Of a DNA stretch of 44,840 bases, positions 15,198 through 23,068 are shown one piece after another. Each line of letters opens with the position of its first letter. Positions within the stretch are counted from its first letter, which is position 1. Below the pieces are notes generated by a model, which saw only the letters and a program-made list of their open reading frames with translations, was not told where the DNA came from and searched no databases. The position numbers and the translations under genes are program-made. Source of the stretch: an uncultured Actinomycetes bacterium (GTDB lineage: Bacteria; Actinomycetota; Actinomycetes; UBA12327); NCBI GenBank assembly GCA_903920865.1, contig CAIXNN010000038.1, positions 1-44,840 on the forward strand. Reading direction: 5' to 3'.

Positions 15198-17743
15198 GAG
15201 GCATCACATGCACGCGCCTTCAGGGCGCGAACTGTTGAGTCACGACCTTCACTGACCAGTCGGCGCACTGTCGGTTCGAGGTCACTTCGCGCAAGAAATG
15301 CATCGGCGGCAGCCACCATCTCAAGGTGAACGCTGTACACGGGAAAAAGACCCATCAAGATGTCCGTAGCAGTCTCTTGGGTTCTCAGATTCCAAATGGT
15401 GGCAGCGATCTCAAAATATTTTTCGATGTAAGGATCAACAAGCTCGACCTGATCTGGCTGTAAGAAGCCACCAATCATTGATCCGAGCATTGCGTTGGGC
15501 AGCGAGGTGTCATTAATGACGGCATCCCAGGTTTCGGCTTTTGCCTCTGCCGTTGGACGGCTCGCCCGCGCCAAGGCAGCCTGCCGCAAACCCGTCGCCG
15601 TGTTATCCCGAGCCAACTCCGCAGTGACCCGATCCAAGTCAGCTCGTCCTGCACTGACGAGTCGTTGGACTAGTGCCCAGCGAAGGTCAGCATCCAGGGC
15701 CAAGCCGGGTAGAACTTCGCTGCCTTCAAGAATGTCTTCTACCCGTTGCAGTTGTTCTTTTGTTGTTGCAGCAGAAACAAAAGCGCGAACGAATGTGAGC
15801 TGACGATCACTTCCTGGTTCCGCCTCAACCATCCAACCGCTCACCGTCTGGGCGAGGCGGACCAAACCGGTTGAGCGCCAGCTGGGATCGGCGTATTGAT
15901 CAAGGGCGGCCTTAACTTGACGCAGTCCTTGTTGCACCACGCCGATTGAGTCTTCCTGTGGAATGGCGCTAAGCGTGAGGTCAAGGAATTGTCTAGTCGG
16001 CATCTCGGCATCGCGGGTCATATCCCAAGCCGCACCCCACAAGAGCGCGCGAGCCAATGAGTCCGTGACGTCGCCCATGCGTGCTGCGCTGGTGGCCGCA
16101 GAGCGTTGGTCCAGTCGAATCTTGGCAAAGGTTAAGTCGCCATCGTTGAGAAGTAGTAGGTCAGGTTGTTGGACGCCTACAAGTTCTGGCACATTCGATG
16201 AGGCTCCAGTGATATCGACTTCGATGCGCTGGATGGGCTCGAGGTGTCCATCGTCATCGCTATACAAACCAATGGCAATGCGATGCGAGCGCAGGATCGG
16301 GTCAAGACCGGCCGGACTAGTCGGGGGTAACTGTGTGACGGCAAAGCGTGAATAGGTCCCATCTTCGTTCACGTCAAAATCTGGAAGCAAGGTATTCACG
16401 CCGGCGGTTTCAAGCCATTGCTCGGTCCAGTCGGACAGGTCTCGGCCAGATGCGGCTGTAAGTTTTGAGAGTAAGTCCGGCAGCTCAGTATTTCCCCACG
16501 CGTGCTGGGCGAAGTATTCGCGAACACCCTGCAGGAATTCATCTTCACCGACCCACGCGACGAGTTGGCGCAATGCGGAAGCGCCCTTCGCGTAGGTGAT
16601 CCCGTCAAAGTTCACCCGCACTGCGTCAAGGTCAACCATGTCGGCTGCAATGGGGTGCGTGGAGGGAAGTTGATCTTGGCGATAGGCCCAGGCCTTCCGC
16701 TGATTACAAAAACTCGTCCACGCATCGGTGTATCGCGTGGCTCGCACGTTAGCAAAGTGTGAAGCCCACTCCGCAAAGGATTCGTTCAGCCACAAGTCAT
16801 CCCACCAGGTCATCGTGACGAGATTTCCAAACCACATGTGCGCTAGTTCGTGCAGGATGGTGTTGGAACGTTGCTCGTACGCTGCGTCGGTCACCTTGCT
16901 GCGGAACAACAAGTCCTCATGGAAGGTCACACACCCAGCATTTTCCATCGCACCGGCATTAAATTCGGGAACAAAGAGTTGGTCGTACTTGCCGAAGGGG
17001 TATCCGACGCCGAATTCGCGTTCAAAAAGTTCAAAACCACGGGCCGCGGTATCGATGATGTCGTCGGAATCAAGAAATTCCGCAAGGGATTGGCGACAGA
17101 ACACACCCATCGGATAGGTGCCGTTAACGCCGGCGTATTCGCCGCGTTCTTCGTGGTAGGGACCAGCAACCAGCGCGGTGATGTAAGTGGAGATGCGCGC
17201 GGTGGGATCAAAGCTCCAGACACTGTTGCTGTCATCAAGACGTTGTGCATCGGGTGTGGCGGAGTTGGAGATGACTTTCCAGTGCGATGGGGCAGTTACC
17301 GTGAACGCGTAGGTGGCTTTGAGGTCAGGTTGATCAAAGCAAGCAAACATGCGCTTGGCATCGGCCGATTCGAATTGGGTGTAGAGGTACACCTCATTGT
17401 CAACCGGATCAACGAATCGATGCAGACCTTCGCCGGAGTTGGAGTAGAGCCCTTCTCCTTCCACAGTCAGCACGTTGTCTTTTACCAAACCGCTCAGCGC
17501 AATCCGGTTGCCATCGAAGGCCACAGCGGGATCAAGCCGCACCCCGTTGAGAACAATGGATTGCACCCCAGCTGCGGTGAACTCAATGAAAGTCTGCGTT
17601 GAAGTGGCGCAAAAGCGCACCGTGGTGGTTGATCCAAAGCGGCTCGGGCCGCGCGTGAGGTCAATGGCTACGTCATAGTGATCAATGCTCAGCTCTGTTG
17701 CTCGCTGCCGAGCCTCATCCCTAGATAAATTTGCACCAGGCAC
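15194..17743 (-). CDS. pepN: Aminopeptidase N (M1 zinc metallopeptidase)
   Basis: This 849-aa cytosolic aminopeptidase removes N-terminal residues from peptides. The substrate-anchoring GAMENAG exopeptidase motif is followed by the zinc site HELAHMWFGNLV with the downstream glutamate in LWLNESFAEW, and a catalytic-type Tyr region YAKGASALRQL. A large helical ERAP1-like C-terminal domain (about 520-849) follows. The start is a GTG preceded by AAGGAG at a good distance. It is followed by the coupled prolyl oligopeptidase gene and lies divergent to the DsbA-like gene, as pepN and Rv2466c do in mycobacteria. Confidence 0.96.
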   Translation of the reverse strand: MPGANLSRDEARQRATELSIDHYDVAIDLTRGPSRFGSTTTVRFCATSTQTFIEFTAAGVQSIVLNGVRLDPAVAFDGNRIALSGLVKDNVLTVEGEGLYSNSGEGLHRFVDPVDNEVYLYTQFESADAKRMFACFDQPDLKATYAFTVTAPSHWKVISNSATPDAQRLDDSNSVWSFDPTARISTYITALVAGPYHEERGEYAGVNGTYPMGVFCRQSLAEFLDSDDIIDTAARGFELFEREFGVGYPFGKYDQLFVPEFNAGAMENAGCVTFHEDLLFRSKVTDAAYEQRSNTILHELAHMWFGNLVTMTWWDDLWLNESFAEWASHFANVRATRYTDAWTSFCNQRKAWAYRQDQLPSTHPIAADMVDLDAVRVNFDGITYAKGASALRQLVAWVGEDEFLQGVREYFAQHAWGNTELPDLLSKLTAASGRDLSDWTEQWLETAGVNTLLPDFDVNEDGTYSRFAVTQLPPTSPAGLDPILRSHRIAIGLYSDDDGHLEPIQRIEVDITGASSNVPELVGVQQPDLLLLNDGDLTFAKIRLDQRSAATSAARMGDVTDSLARALLWGAAWDMTRDAEMPTRQFLDLTLSAIPQEDSIGVVQQGLRQVKAALDQYADPSWRSTGLVRLAQTVSGWMVEAEPGSDRQLTFVRAFVSAATTKEQLQRVEDILEGSEVLPGLALDADLRWALVQRLVSAGRADLDRVTAELARDNTATGLRQAALARASRPTAEAKAETWDAVINDTSLPNAMLGSMIGGFLQPDQVELVDPYIEKYFEIAATIWNLRTQETATDILMGLFPVYSVHLEMVAAADAFLARSDLEPTVRRLVSEGRDSTVRALKARACDAS

Positions 17744-17776
17744 CTAGAATCTCCTTCAAAGTGGTCATTGCCATCC

Positions 17777-17782
17777 TATGGT
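17777..17782 (+). promoter_or_regulatory. Possible -10 box of the DsbA-like/nei operon
   Basis: TATGGT lies 35 bases upstream of the ATG at 17818, leaving a short leader with an AGAGGA ribosome-binding site. The -35 is not convincing. Confidence 0.35.
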
Positions 17783-17817
17783 GTGATTACTTTTCCAGCC
17801 CGCTCGCAGAGGACGCC

Positions 17818-18438
17818 ATGACTGAACAGACAAATGCCCCCACCGTCATTGATGTGTGGTTTGACCCGATGTGTCCATGGGCATGGTTGACCTCGCGATG
17901 GGTCCTTGAGGCCGCCAAGGTGCGCACGATTGATGTGCGATTTCACTTGATGAGTCTGGCTGTGCTCAATGAGCACAAAGACCTGCCAGCTGACTTTGTT
18001 GACGTTATGTACAAGGCTTGGGGGCCAGTTCGAGTCATTGCCGCTGCTCAGGCCCAGGTCGGTGATGCCATCACGGAACCGCTGTACACCGCAATCAGTC
18101 GCCGCATCTTTGTTGATGATCGTCGCGATGACCCCACGGTCATCGACGACGCATTAGCCGAACTGGGTTTGCCGGCTGAACTTGCAAAAGCTGCAACCTC
18201 ACATGAGTTTGACGATGTGATTCGCGCATCGCACCAGAGCTCACAAGATGCCGCGCAGATGGAGATCGGAACGCCTGTTGTAGCCATCAACGGTATTGGA
18301 TATTTCGGACCGGTTATTTCACCGGCGCCTAAGGGAGAGGCGGCTGGCCGCCTTTTTGATGGTCTGGTACTGCTGGCAGGTTCGGACGGTTTTTACGAAA
18401 TTAAGCGAGCACGTAGCCAACCGCCTGTATTTGACTAA
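17818..18438 (+). CDS. DsbA-like mycothiol-dependent reductase family (Rv2466c-like), CPWA variant
   Basis: This 206-aa thioredoxin-fold protein with a DsbA helical insert resembles mycobacterial Rv2466c, a mycothiol-dependent reductase that acts in oxidative-stress defence and activates some nitro-drugs. The active-site segment is VWFDPMCPWAWLTSRW; the C-terminal part has VRFHLMSLAVLNE, YTAISRRI, GTPVVAINGIGYFGPVIS and a KRARSQPPVFD end, matching the family throughout. The first active-site Cys is present, but the second position of CPWC is Ala, leaving a monothiol. The ATG at 17818 follows AGAGGA. It is followed after 14 bases by nei, so both probably belong to one stress or repair operon. 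The rpiB gene found between them in M. tuberculosis is missing. Confidence 0.88.
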   Translation: MTEQTNAPTVIDVWFDPMCPWAWLTSRWVLEAAKVRTIDVRFHLMSLAVLNEHKDLPADFVDVMYKAWGPVRVIAAAQAQVGDAITEPLYTAISRRIFVDDRRDDPTVIDDALAELGLPAELAKAATSHEFDDVIRASHQSSQDAAQMEIGTPVVAINGIGYFGPVISPAPKGEAAGRLFDGLVLLAGSDGFYEIKRARSQPPVFD

Positions 18439-18452
18439 GTCCAGACCTGACG

Positions 18453-19280
18453 ATGCCTGAAGGTCACACGATTCATCGAAGTGCCGATGAACTCAACGCG
18501 CGCTTTGCCGGGAAAGTCATTCAGGCCAGCAGCCCGCAGTCACGCTTTGACGCCGGCGCCGATGCGATCACGGGTGCACGTTTGAAGCAAGCGCAAGCTG
18601 TCGGAAAACATTTGCTCGTCACACTGACTCGTCAACGAAAACTCACCACGCTTCACGTTCACTTAGGGCTTTACGGGGCGTGGAGTTACCTAGACCTGAA
18701 GGTTCTTGGGGAAGTTCCTTCTCCTGTTGGTCAGGTGCGACTGCGTATCCAAACGCACGCAGCGGTGGCTGACCTTCGTGGGCCCACAGCGTGTGAACTT
18801 CTTGATCCTGAGCAAGTCCAAGCCCTGCTCCATCGTTTAGGACCGGATCCGATTGCAGCCGGCTCTGACGAAAGCAAAGCGTGGAACGTCATTTCGACCA
18901 GTAACTCGCCGATCAGTGTGTTGTTGATGCGACAAGACGTCATTGCAGGAGTTGGCAACGTTTATCGCGCGGAAGTGCTCTTTCGATTCGGTATCAATCC
19001 CATGACACCTGGCCGGTTGATCGGTCGCGATGTGTGGTTGGCCATGTGGGCAGACTTAGTAATGTTGATGAATCAGGGAGTGAGATCAGGACAGATTGAC
19101 ACGGTTGCCTCCGAGCATCTCCCGGAAGCGATGGGACGCTCCCCGCGCATTGATCGCCATGGTGGTGAGGTCTATGTCTATCGCCGAGAGAACATGCCGT
19201 GTTTGGTGTGCTCAACTCCCATTGCCAAGGCGGGCCTTGCAAGTCGCAATGTCTTTTGGTGTCCAACCTGTCAACGGTGA
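18453..19280 (+). CDS. nei: Fpg/Nei-family DNA glycosylase/AP lyase (endonuclease VIII-like)
   Basis: This enzyme removes oxidised bases and cuts the abasic site. The catalytic N-terminus PEGHTIHRSADEL has the Pro2-Glu3 pair of the Nei branch. The helix-two-turn-helix region VISTSNSPISVLLMRQDVIAGVGNVYRAEVLFRFGINP includes the conserved Asn and GVGNVYRAE. The C-terminal zinc finger is C-LV-C...C-PT-C (MPCLVCSTPIAKAGLASRNVFWCPTCQR). The length of 275 aa is normal. It is co-oriented with the DsbA-like gene and ends 2 bases before the convergent bilin-reductase-like gene. Confidence 0.93.
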   Translation: MPEGHTIHRSADELNARFAGKVIQASSPQSRFDAGADAITGARLKQAQAVGKHLLVTLTRQRKLTTLHVHLGLYGAWSYLDLKVLGEVPSPVGQVRLRIQTHAAVADLRGPTACELLDPEQVQALLHRLGPDPIAAGSDESKAWNVISTSNSPISVLLMRQDVIAGVGNVYRAEVLFRFGINPMTPGRLIGRDVWLAMWADLVMLMNQGVRSGQIDTVASEHLPEAMGRSPRIDRHGGEVYVYRRENMPCLVCSTPIAKAGLASRNVFWCPTCQR

Positions 19281-19282
19281 GA

Positions 19283-20023
19283 TCAGTCAACAGGGTTACG
19301 AATTGCGGCAAGGACTTTGTTCGTGTCCGTTTGACCAACAAGTTTGGCAAGGTGTTGCCACACCGGGTCGGTCTCATCGTTAAACATGGCACCGCGGTGA
19401 GCGATATCTCTGGCCCGCTGGATCACGGGGTCGCTTACAAGGGGCGGTGAATTAACCAGTTCATGCCAGTGCTTGGCGTAGGCGGTGAAGGCTTGGCTAG
19501 TGGCCACGTTGTCGGTCGGCAACACAATGGCGCCGACCAACCACGGTGATGCAAGGCTGCGCAAGCGATGCGGAACGGCAATGGGCAACATGTCGGCGAT
19601 GGCATAGGCATCGTTGTAGGCCTGCGTAATCGGTGGGTACACCGCATCGATGAACTCTGGAGCAGTGACCAAGTCAACCCGTGGCATCAGGTCAACATGA
19701 AAGTGCCAGGTGGTTCGCCTCTGGCCATCATCGGTTGGATCTTGCATCGTGGCCAGGTCACTGAGCAGATGAGGACTGGTTGATTGACTAGGAGCAAAGG
19801 CGTGAATCATCGCAGCGTCTAACCCAAGGTCAGCAATGAATAACCGAGTGTCAACGATGCGGACCTTGGCTCCCGATGAGGTGAAGCCTTCAGAAACCGT
19901 CAGGCTGCCTGCTGGCTTTCCTGACTCTGGTGAAACGAAGTCGGTGCGATCCACCTGAGTCTGGGTCAGGAAGGCGCTCAAAGTGGCGGCCCATGAATCG
20001 CAGGTGGGCTGAACGATGCTCAT
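19283..20023 (-). CDS. Putative bilin/red-chlorophyll-catabolite reductase-like protein
   Basis: This 246-aa protein would usually be called hypothetical. Its pattern resembles the ferredoxin-dependent bilin reductase/RCC reductase superfamily. It has a KVRIVDTRLF strand, then SPHLLSDLATM, then HFHVDLMPRVDLVTAPEF, which parallels the DLxxRKDLVxxPDY block of plant RCC reductases as I recall it. Further on come LRSLASPWLVGAIV (compare RSxxSPxxxxxxI), a FTAYAKHWHELV helix and a C-terminal RxxxxHRG...DETDPVWQHLAKLVG...VLAAI segment. The order and spacing of these blocks fit the superfamily. No flavin, Fe-S or signal motif is seen. The ATG at 20023 has AAGGAG upstream; the track's longer start at 20107 runs into tRNA-Gly. 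tRNA-Gly ends 24 bases upstream on the same strand. No haem oxygenase or phytochrome gene is in the window. Confidence 0.6.
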   Translation of the reverse strand: MSIVQPTCDSWAATLSAFLTQTQVDRTDFVSPESGKPAGSLTVSEGFTSSGAKVRIVDTRLFIADLGLDAAMIHAFAPSQSTSPHLLSDLATMQDPTDDGQRRTTWHFHVDLMPRVDLVTAPEFIDAVYPPITQAYNDAYAIADMLPIAVPHRLRSLASPWLVGAIVLPTDNVATSQAFTAYAKHWHELVNSPPLVSDPVIQRARDIAHRGAMFNDETDPVWQHLAKLVGQTDTNKVLAAIRNPVD

Positions 20024-20047
20024 AGCCTGCAACTCCTTGTCTTTGCT

Positions 20048-20121
20048 TGGAGCGGGTGACCGGGATCGAACCGGCATGGCCAGCTTGGAAGGCTGGGGCT
20101 CTACCATTGAGCTACACCCGC
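20048..20121 (-). tRNA. tRNA-Gly (anticodon UCC)
   Basis: The minus strand runs GCGGGTG ... CACCCGC-T-CCA, CCA encoded. The anticodon stem CCAGC/GCTGG encloses CTTCCAA, anticodon TCC (GGA). The D arm AGCTCAATGGTAGAGC and T arm GCCGG-TTCGATC-CCGGT are standard. Its CCA end is 24 bases before the bilin-reductase-like ATG. Confidence 0.96.
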
Positions 20122-20147
20122 GTGCGAACTCTCATTCGGCGTTGGCA

Positions 20148-20154
20148 TAGGTTA
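20148..20154. promoter_or_regulatory. Overlapping divergent -10 boxes of tRNA-Gly and tRNA-Pro
   Basis: TAGGTTA reads as TAGGTT on the plus strand, 24 bases before tRNA-Pro, and as TAACCT on the minus strand, 27 bases before tRNA-Gly. Both give plausible start sites in a 56-base gap that must hold both promoters. The -35 elements are weak on both sides. Confidence 0.4.
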
Positions 20155-20177
20155 CCGGTGCATCGTTTCAGTTGTTG

Positions 20178-20253
20178 CGGGGCGTGGCGTAGTTGGTAGC
20201 GCGCCTGCTTTGGGAGCAGGAGATCGGGAGTTCGAGTCTCCCCGCCCCGACCA
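20178..20253 (+). tRNA. tRNA-Pro (anticodon UGG)
   Basis: CGGGGCG ... CGCCCCG-A-CCA with encoded CCA. The anticodon stem CCTGC/GCAGG encloses TTTGGGA, anticodon TGG (reads CCA and CCG). The T arm is GGGAG-TTCGAGT-CTCCC. The tig start is 30 bases downstream on the same strand. Confidence 0.97.
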
Positions 20254-20283
20254 ACAATCTCGTTCAAGGAGTCAGGTTTCATC

Positions 20284-21585
20284 ATGAACACAGCAGTCGA
20301 GACATTGTCGGCCACGCGCGTCAAGCTCAGCATTGAGGTTGCGGCCGATGAGATGAAGCCAAGTATTGACGCTGCTTACAAGCGCATTGCCGCTGCTATT
20401 AACGTGCCTGGTTTTCGCAAGGGCAAAGTTCCACAGGCCGTGATTGATCAGCGAGTGGGACGTGAAGCTGTCCTTGATGAGGCTCTCAACGATGTGATTT
20501 CAAACGCTTATGCCGATGCTGTTCGTGACAACGAACTGCGCGTGCTCGGGCAACCTGAAGTCGATATCGCCACGTTTGAAGATGGTCAGCCGTTGAGCTT
20601 CACCGCTGAGGTCGAAGTTCGTCCCGAGATTGAGTTGCCACAGTACAAAGGCATCGCAGTCACGGTGGCTGATGCGCAAGCCGATGACGAAGATGTTGAT
20701 GCTCAGATCGAGCGGTTGCGGGAGCGCTTTGGTTCGTTGAAGTCCGTTGAGCGCGCTGTTGAAGATGGTGACTTCATTTCCATTGATTTGTCGTCGGCTT
20801 ATGAGGGCGAGCCAATTGAAGAGGCCACTGCTGCTGGCTTGTCCTATCAAGTTGGGTCAGGGGATCTCCTGGACGGACTCGATGATGCAGTCATTGGTCT
20901 GCAGGCCGGTGGATCGAACACTATGGTCACGAAGTTGCGCGCTGGCGAGTGGATGGACAAGGACGTTGACGTCACAGTCACGGTGCAAAGCGTCCGGGAG
21001 CGAATCCTCCCCGAGCTCAGTGATGAATTTGCTCAAATGGCCAGTGAGTTTGACACCTTTGACCAGCTCAAGGTGCAAATTGCTGAGCAAACAGGTGAGT
21101 TGAAGAAAATTGAGCAAGCACTAGAGGCCAGAAACCTCATCGGGGATGCACTTCTTGAGATGGTAGAGATCCCCATTCCAGAAGGAATCGCTAAGGCAGA
21201 GGTTGACACCCACCTTGAAGGCGAAGGTCGGATGAACGATGACGTTCACCGCGCTGAAGTCGATGCTGATGTTCGTAAGTCCATCGCGCAGCAGTTCTTG
21301 TTGGACGAAATCGCCAAGGCGGAGGACGTCCAGGCATCCGAGACAGAGTTGACCGAGTATCTAGTTCGTCAGGCTTCTCGTTACGGAATGCAGCCGGACC
21401 AGTTTGTTCAAGAAGTAATCCGAGCCGGTCAGGTGGCTTCCTTCGTTGGCGAAGTGGTGCGCGGTAAGGCCATGGCTTTGGTCCTTGAAAATGCCAACAT
21501 CACCGATGCCTCTGGTAGGGCTGTGGACTTGAAGGCCCTAGATGGGGACTCAGACGATGATTCCCATGAGGGTCACAACCACTAG
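20284..21585 (+). CDS. tig: Trigger factor
   Basis: This ribosome-associated chaperone and peptidyl-prolyl isomerase binds nascent chains at the exit tunnel. The N-terminal ribosome-binding domain carries the signature GFRKGKVPQAVI (about residues 44-55). The FKBP-type PPIase region (about 150-240) and the helical C-terminal substrate-binding domain follow. The tail GDSDDDSHEGHNH is acidic and His-rich. The length of 433 aa is normal. The ATG has AAGGAG upstream. It heads the tig-clpP1-clpP2-clpX cluster and lies 30 bases after tRNA-Pro, so it may share that transcript. Confidence 0.97.
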   Translation: MNTAVETLSATRVKLSIEVAADEMKPSIDAAYKRIAAAINVPGFRKGKVPQAVIDQRVGREAVLDEALNDVISNAYADAVRDNELRVLGQPEVDIATFEDGQPLSFTAEVEVRPEIELPQYKGIAVTVADAQADDEDVDAQIERLRERFGSLKSVERAVEDGDFISIDLSSAYEGEPIEEATAAGLSYQVGSGDLLDGLDDAVIGLQAGGSNTMVTKLRAGEWMDKDVDVTVTVQSVRERILPELSDEFAQMASEFDTFDQLKVQIAEQTGELKKIEQALEARNLIGDALLEMVEIPIPEGIAKAEVDTHLEGEGRMNDDVHRAEVDADVRKSIAQQFLLDEIAKAEDVQASETELTEYLVRQASRYGMQPDQFVQEVIRAGQVASFVGEVVRGKAMALVLENANITDASGRAVDLKALDGDSDDDSHEGHNH

Positions 21586-21590
21586 GTCTG

Positions 21591-21601
21591 CGCCGTAAGC
21601 G
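21591..21601. promoter_or_regulatory. Candidate ClgR operator upstream of clpP1
   Basis: CGC-CGTAA-GCG followed by AAC fits the CGC-N5-GCG core of the actinobacterial ClgR box, with mismatches in the flank and the central A. It lies 84 bases before the clpP1 start and upstream of the putative promoter, where the activator ClgR binds in relatives. The match is imperfect. Confidence 0.4.
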
Positions 21602-21643
21602 AACACCCGCCTGAGCAATTGCCAGCCACGGGGTAAATACGAC

Positions 21644-21649
21644 TAGGGT
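21644..21649 (+). promoter_or_regulatory. Possible -10 box of clpP1
   Basis: TAGGGT lies 35 bases before the clpP1 GTG. TTGCCA at 21619-21624 is a candidate -35 with a long, 19-base spacer. AAAGGAG near 21671 is the ribosome-binding site. Confidence 0.4.
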
Positions 21650-21684
21650 TCTTTGCGTAGGCAAAAAGGCAAAGGAGCTCACTA

Positions 21685-22335
21685 GTGACATCCCTCGAGA
21701 TCCCAGGGCTTGTGCAGGCACGTAACCCGCAGCCAGGTGGTACAGGTTTTGATGACGGCGTGTATCAACGACTCCTTCGCGAGCGGATTATCTTCCTCGG
21801 ATCGGTTGTCGAAGACGCCAACTCCAACGCAATTGCCGCGCAGATGCTTTTGTTGGCTGCCGAGGATCCTGAGAAGGACATCTACCTCTACATCAACTCA
21901 CCAGGTGGATCGGTTTCTGCCGGTATGGCTATTTACGACACCATGCAATACATCCAAAATGATGTAGCAACAGTGGCGATGGGATTGGCAGCATCGATGG
22001 GTCAGTTCCTCCTGTGCGCTGGTGCACCCGGTAAGCGTTATGCCTTGCCGCACGCGCGCATCATGATGCACCAACCATCAGGTGGCATTGGCGGAACGGC
22101 ATCGGACATCAAGATCCAAGCCGAGCAGATGCTGTACACCAAGAAGAAGATGGCTGAACTCATCGCGGGCCACACGGGTCAAACCGTTGACCAAATTGAA
22201 GAAGATTCTGATCGCGACCGGTGGTTTGCTGCTGAAGAGGCTATGGAATATGGCTTTGTTGATCACGTGGTTCGCAGCGCGAAAGATGTTTCAGGCCAAG
22301 GTGGCACTAATCCAGCCGGAGGGAAGACCAAGTGA
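21685..22335 (+). CDS. clpP1: ATP-dependent Clp protease proteolytic subunit 1
   Basis: This is one of two ClpP subunits that in actinobacteria form a mixed ClpP1P2 tetradecamer working with ClpX or ClpC. The catalytic triad is visible: Ser in [11 protein letters not shown], His in [10 protein letters not shown] and Asp in [10 protein letters not shown]. The [18 protein letters not shown] oxyanion region is intact. The 216-aa product starts with a GTG preceded by AAAGGAG. The stop overlaps the clpP2 start by GTGA, ensuring equal synthesis of the two partners. Confidence 0.96.
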   Translation: MTSLEIPGLVQARNPQPGGTGFDDGVYQRLLRERIIFLGSVVEDANSNAIAAQMLLLAAEDPEKDIYLYINSPGGSVSAGMAIYDTMQYIQNDVATVAMGLAASMGQFLLCAGAPGKRYALPHARIMMHQPSGGIGGTASDIKIQAEQMLYTKKKMAELIAGHTGQTVDQIEEDSDRDRWFAAEEAMEYGFVDHVVRSAKDVSGQGGTNPAGGKTK

Positions 22336-22940
22336 GCGAGCTCTACACCCCTAACAGCCGGTACGTTCTTCCGCGTTTTATTGAGCGCACATCGCAGGGC
22401 TATCGCGAGATGGATCCCTACACCAAGCTTTTCGAAGAGCGCATCATCTTCCTCGGTGTCCAAATCGACGATGCGTCGGCCAATGACGTTATGGCTCAGT
22501 TGTTGACCCTGGAATCCATGGACGCTGATCGCGACATCTCCATCTACATCAACTCACCTGGTGGATCCTTTACCGCGTTGACAGCCATCTACGACACCAT
22601 GCGATTTGTTAAGCCAGACATCCAAACGATTTGCATGGGGCAAGCCGCCTCGGCCGCGGCAGTGTTGTTGGCTGCGGGTACTCCCGGCAAGCGCTTTGCA
22701 CTCAAGCATGCGCGCATTCTGATCCACCAGCCCTACAGCGAAGGCAGTGGCCAAGGATCCGACATTGAGATCCAAGCCAATGAAATCTTGCGAATGCGCA
22801 CCCTGTTGGAGCAGATGTTGGCCGAGAACAGCGGTCGCTCCGAAGAGCAAGTTTGCAAGGACATTGAGCGCGACAAGATCCTCACAGCCGAAGAAGCTAA
22901 GGAATATGGCCTCATCGACGAGGTAATTTTCAAGCGGTAG
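22332..22940 (+). CDS. clpP2: ATP-dependent Clp protease proteolytic subunit 2
   Basis: This is the second ClpP partner, 202 aa. The triad residues are Ser in [14 protein letters not shown], His in [11 protein letters not shown] and Asp in [10 protein letters not shown]. The N-terminal [34 protein letters not shown] fits the actinobacterial ClpP2 type, in which ClpP2 docks the ATPase. Translation starts at GTG within the clpP1 stop region. A 128-base structured gap separates it from clpX. Confidence 0.96.
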   Translation: MSELYTPNSRYVLPRFIERTSQGYREMDPYTKLFEERIIFLGVQIDDASANDVMAQLLTLESMDADRDISIYINSPGGSFTALTAIYDTMRFVKPDIQTICMGQAASAAAVLLAAGTPGKRFALKHARILIHQPYSEGSGQGSDIEIQANEILRMRTLLEQMLAENSGRSEEQVCKDIERDKILTAEEAKEYGLIDEVIFKR

Positions 22941-22969
22941 GACCTAGTTGGGGCTGGCCAGAGCCGGCT

Positions 22970-23007
22970 AGATCAGCGCGGCACGCCCAGATCAAAGGGC
23001 TGATCTG
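22970..23007 (+). promoter_or_regulatory. Competing inverted repeats upstream of clpX
   Basis: AGATCAGC (22970-22977) can pair with GCTGATCT (22999-23006). CAGATCA (22988-22994) can pair with TGATCTG (23001-23007). The two stems share the same right arm and so exclude each other. The element is 62 bases before the clpX start and could act in the transcript as an attenuator-like switch, or on DNA as a repeated operator. Confidence 0.45.
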
Positions 23008-23068
23008 ACGTGGTTTCGGGGTAGTTTGACGTTTCAGCGCATTTCTTCCCCAGGAAAGGTCAACTCAC

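Noticed and set aside
16850-17602. 250-aa plus-strand ORF
   Set aside because: It is entirely antisense to pepN, whose frame has all M1-family motifs. The translation has no recognisable domain.
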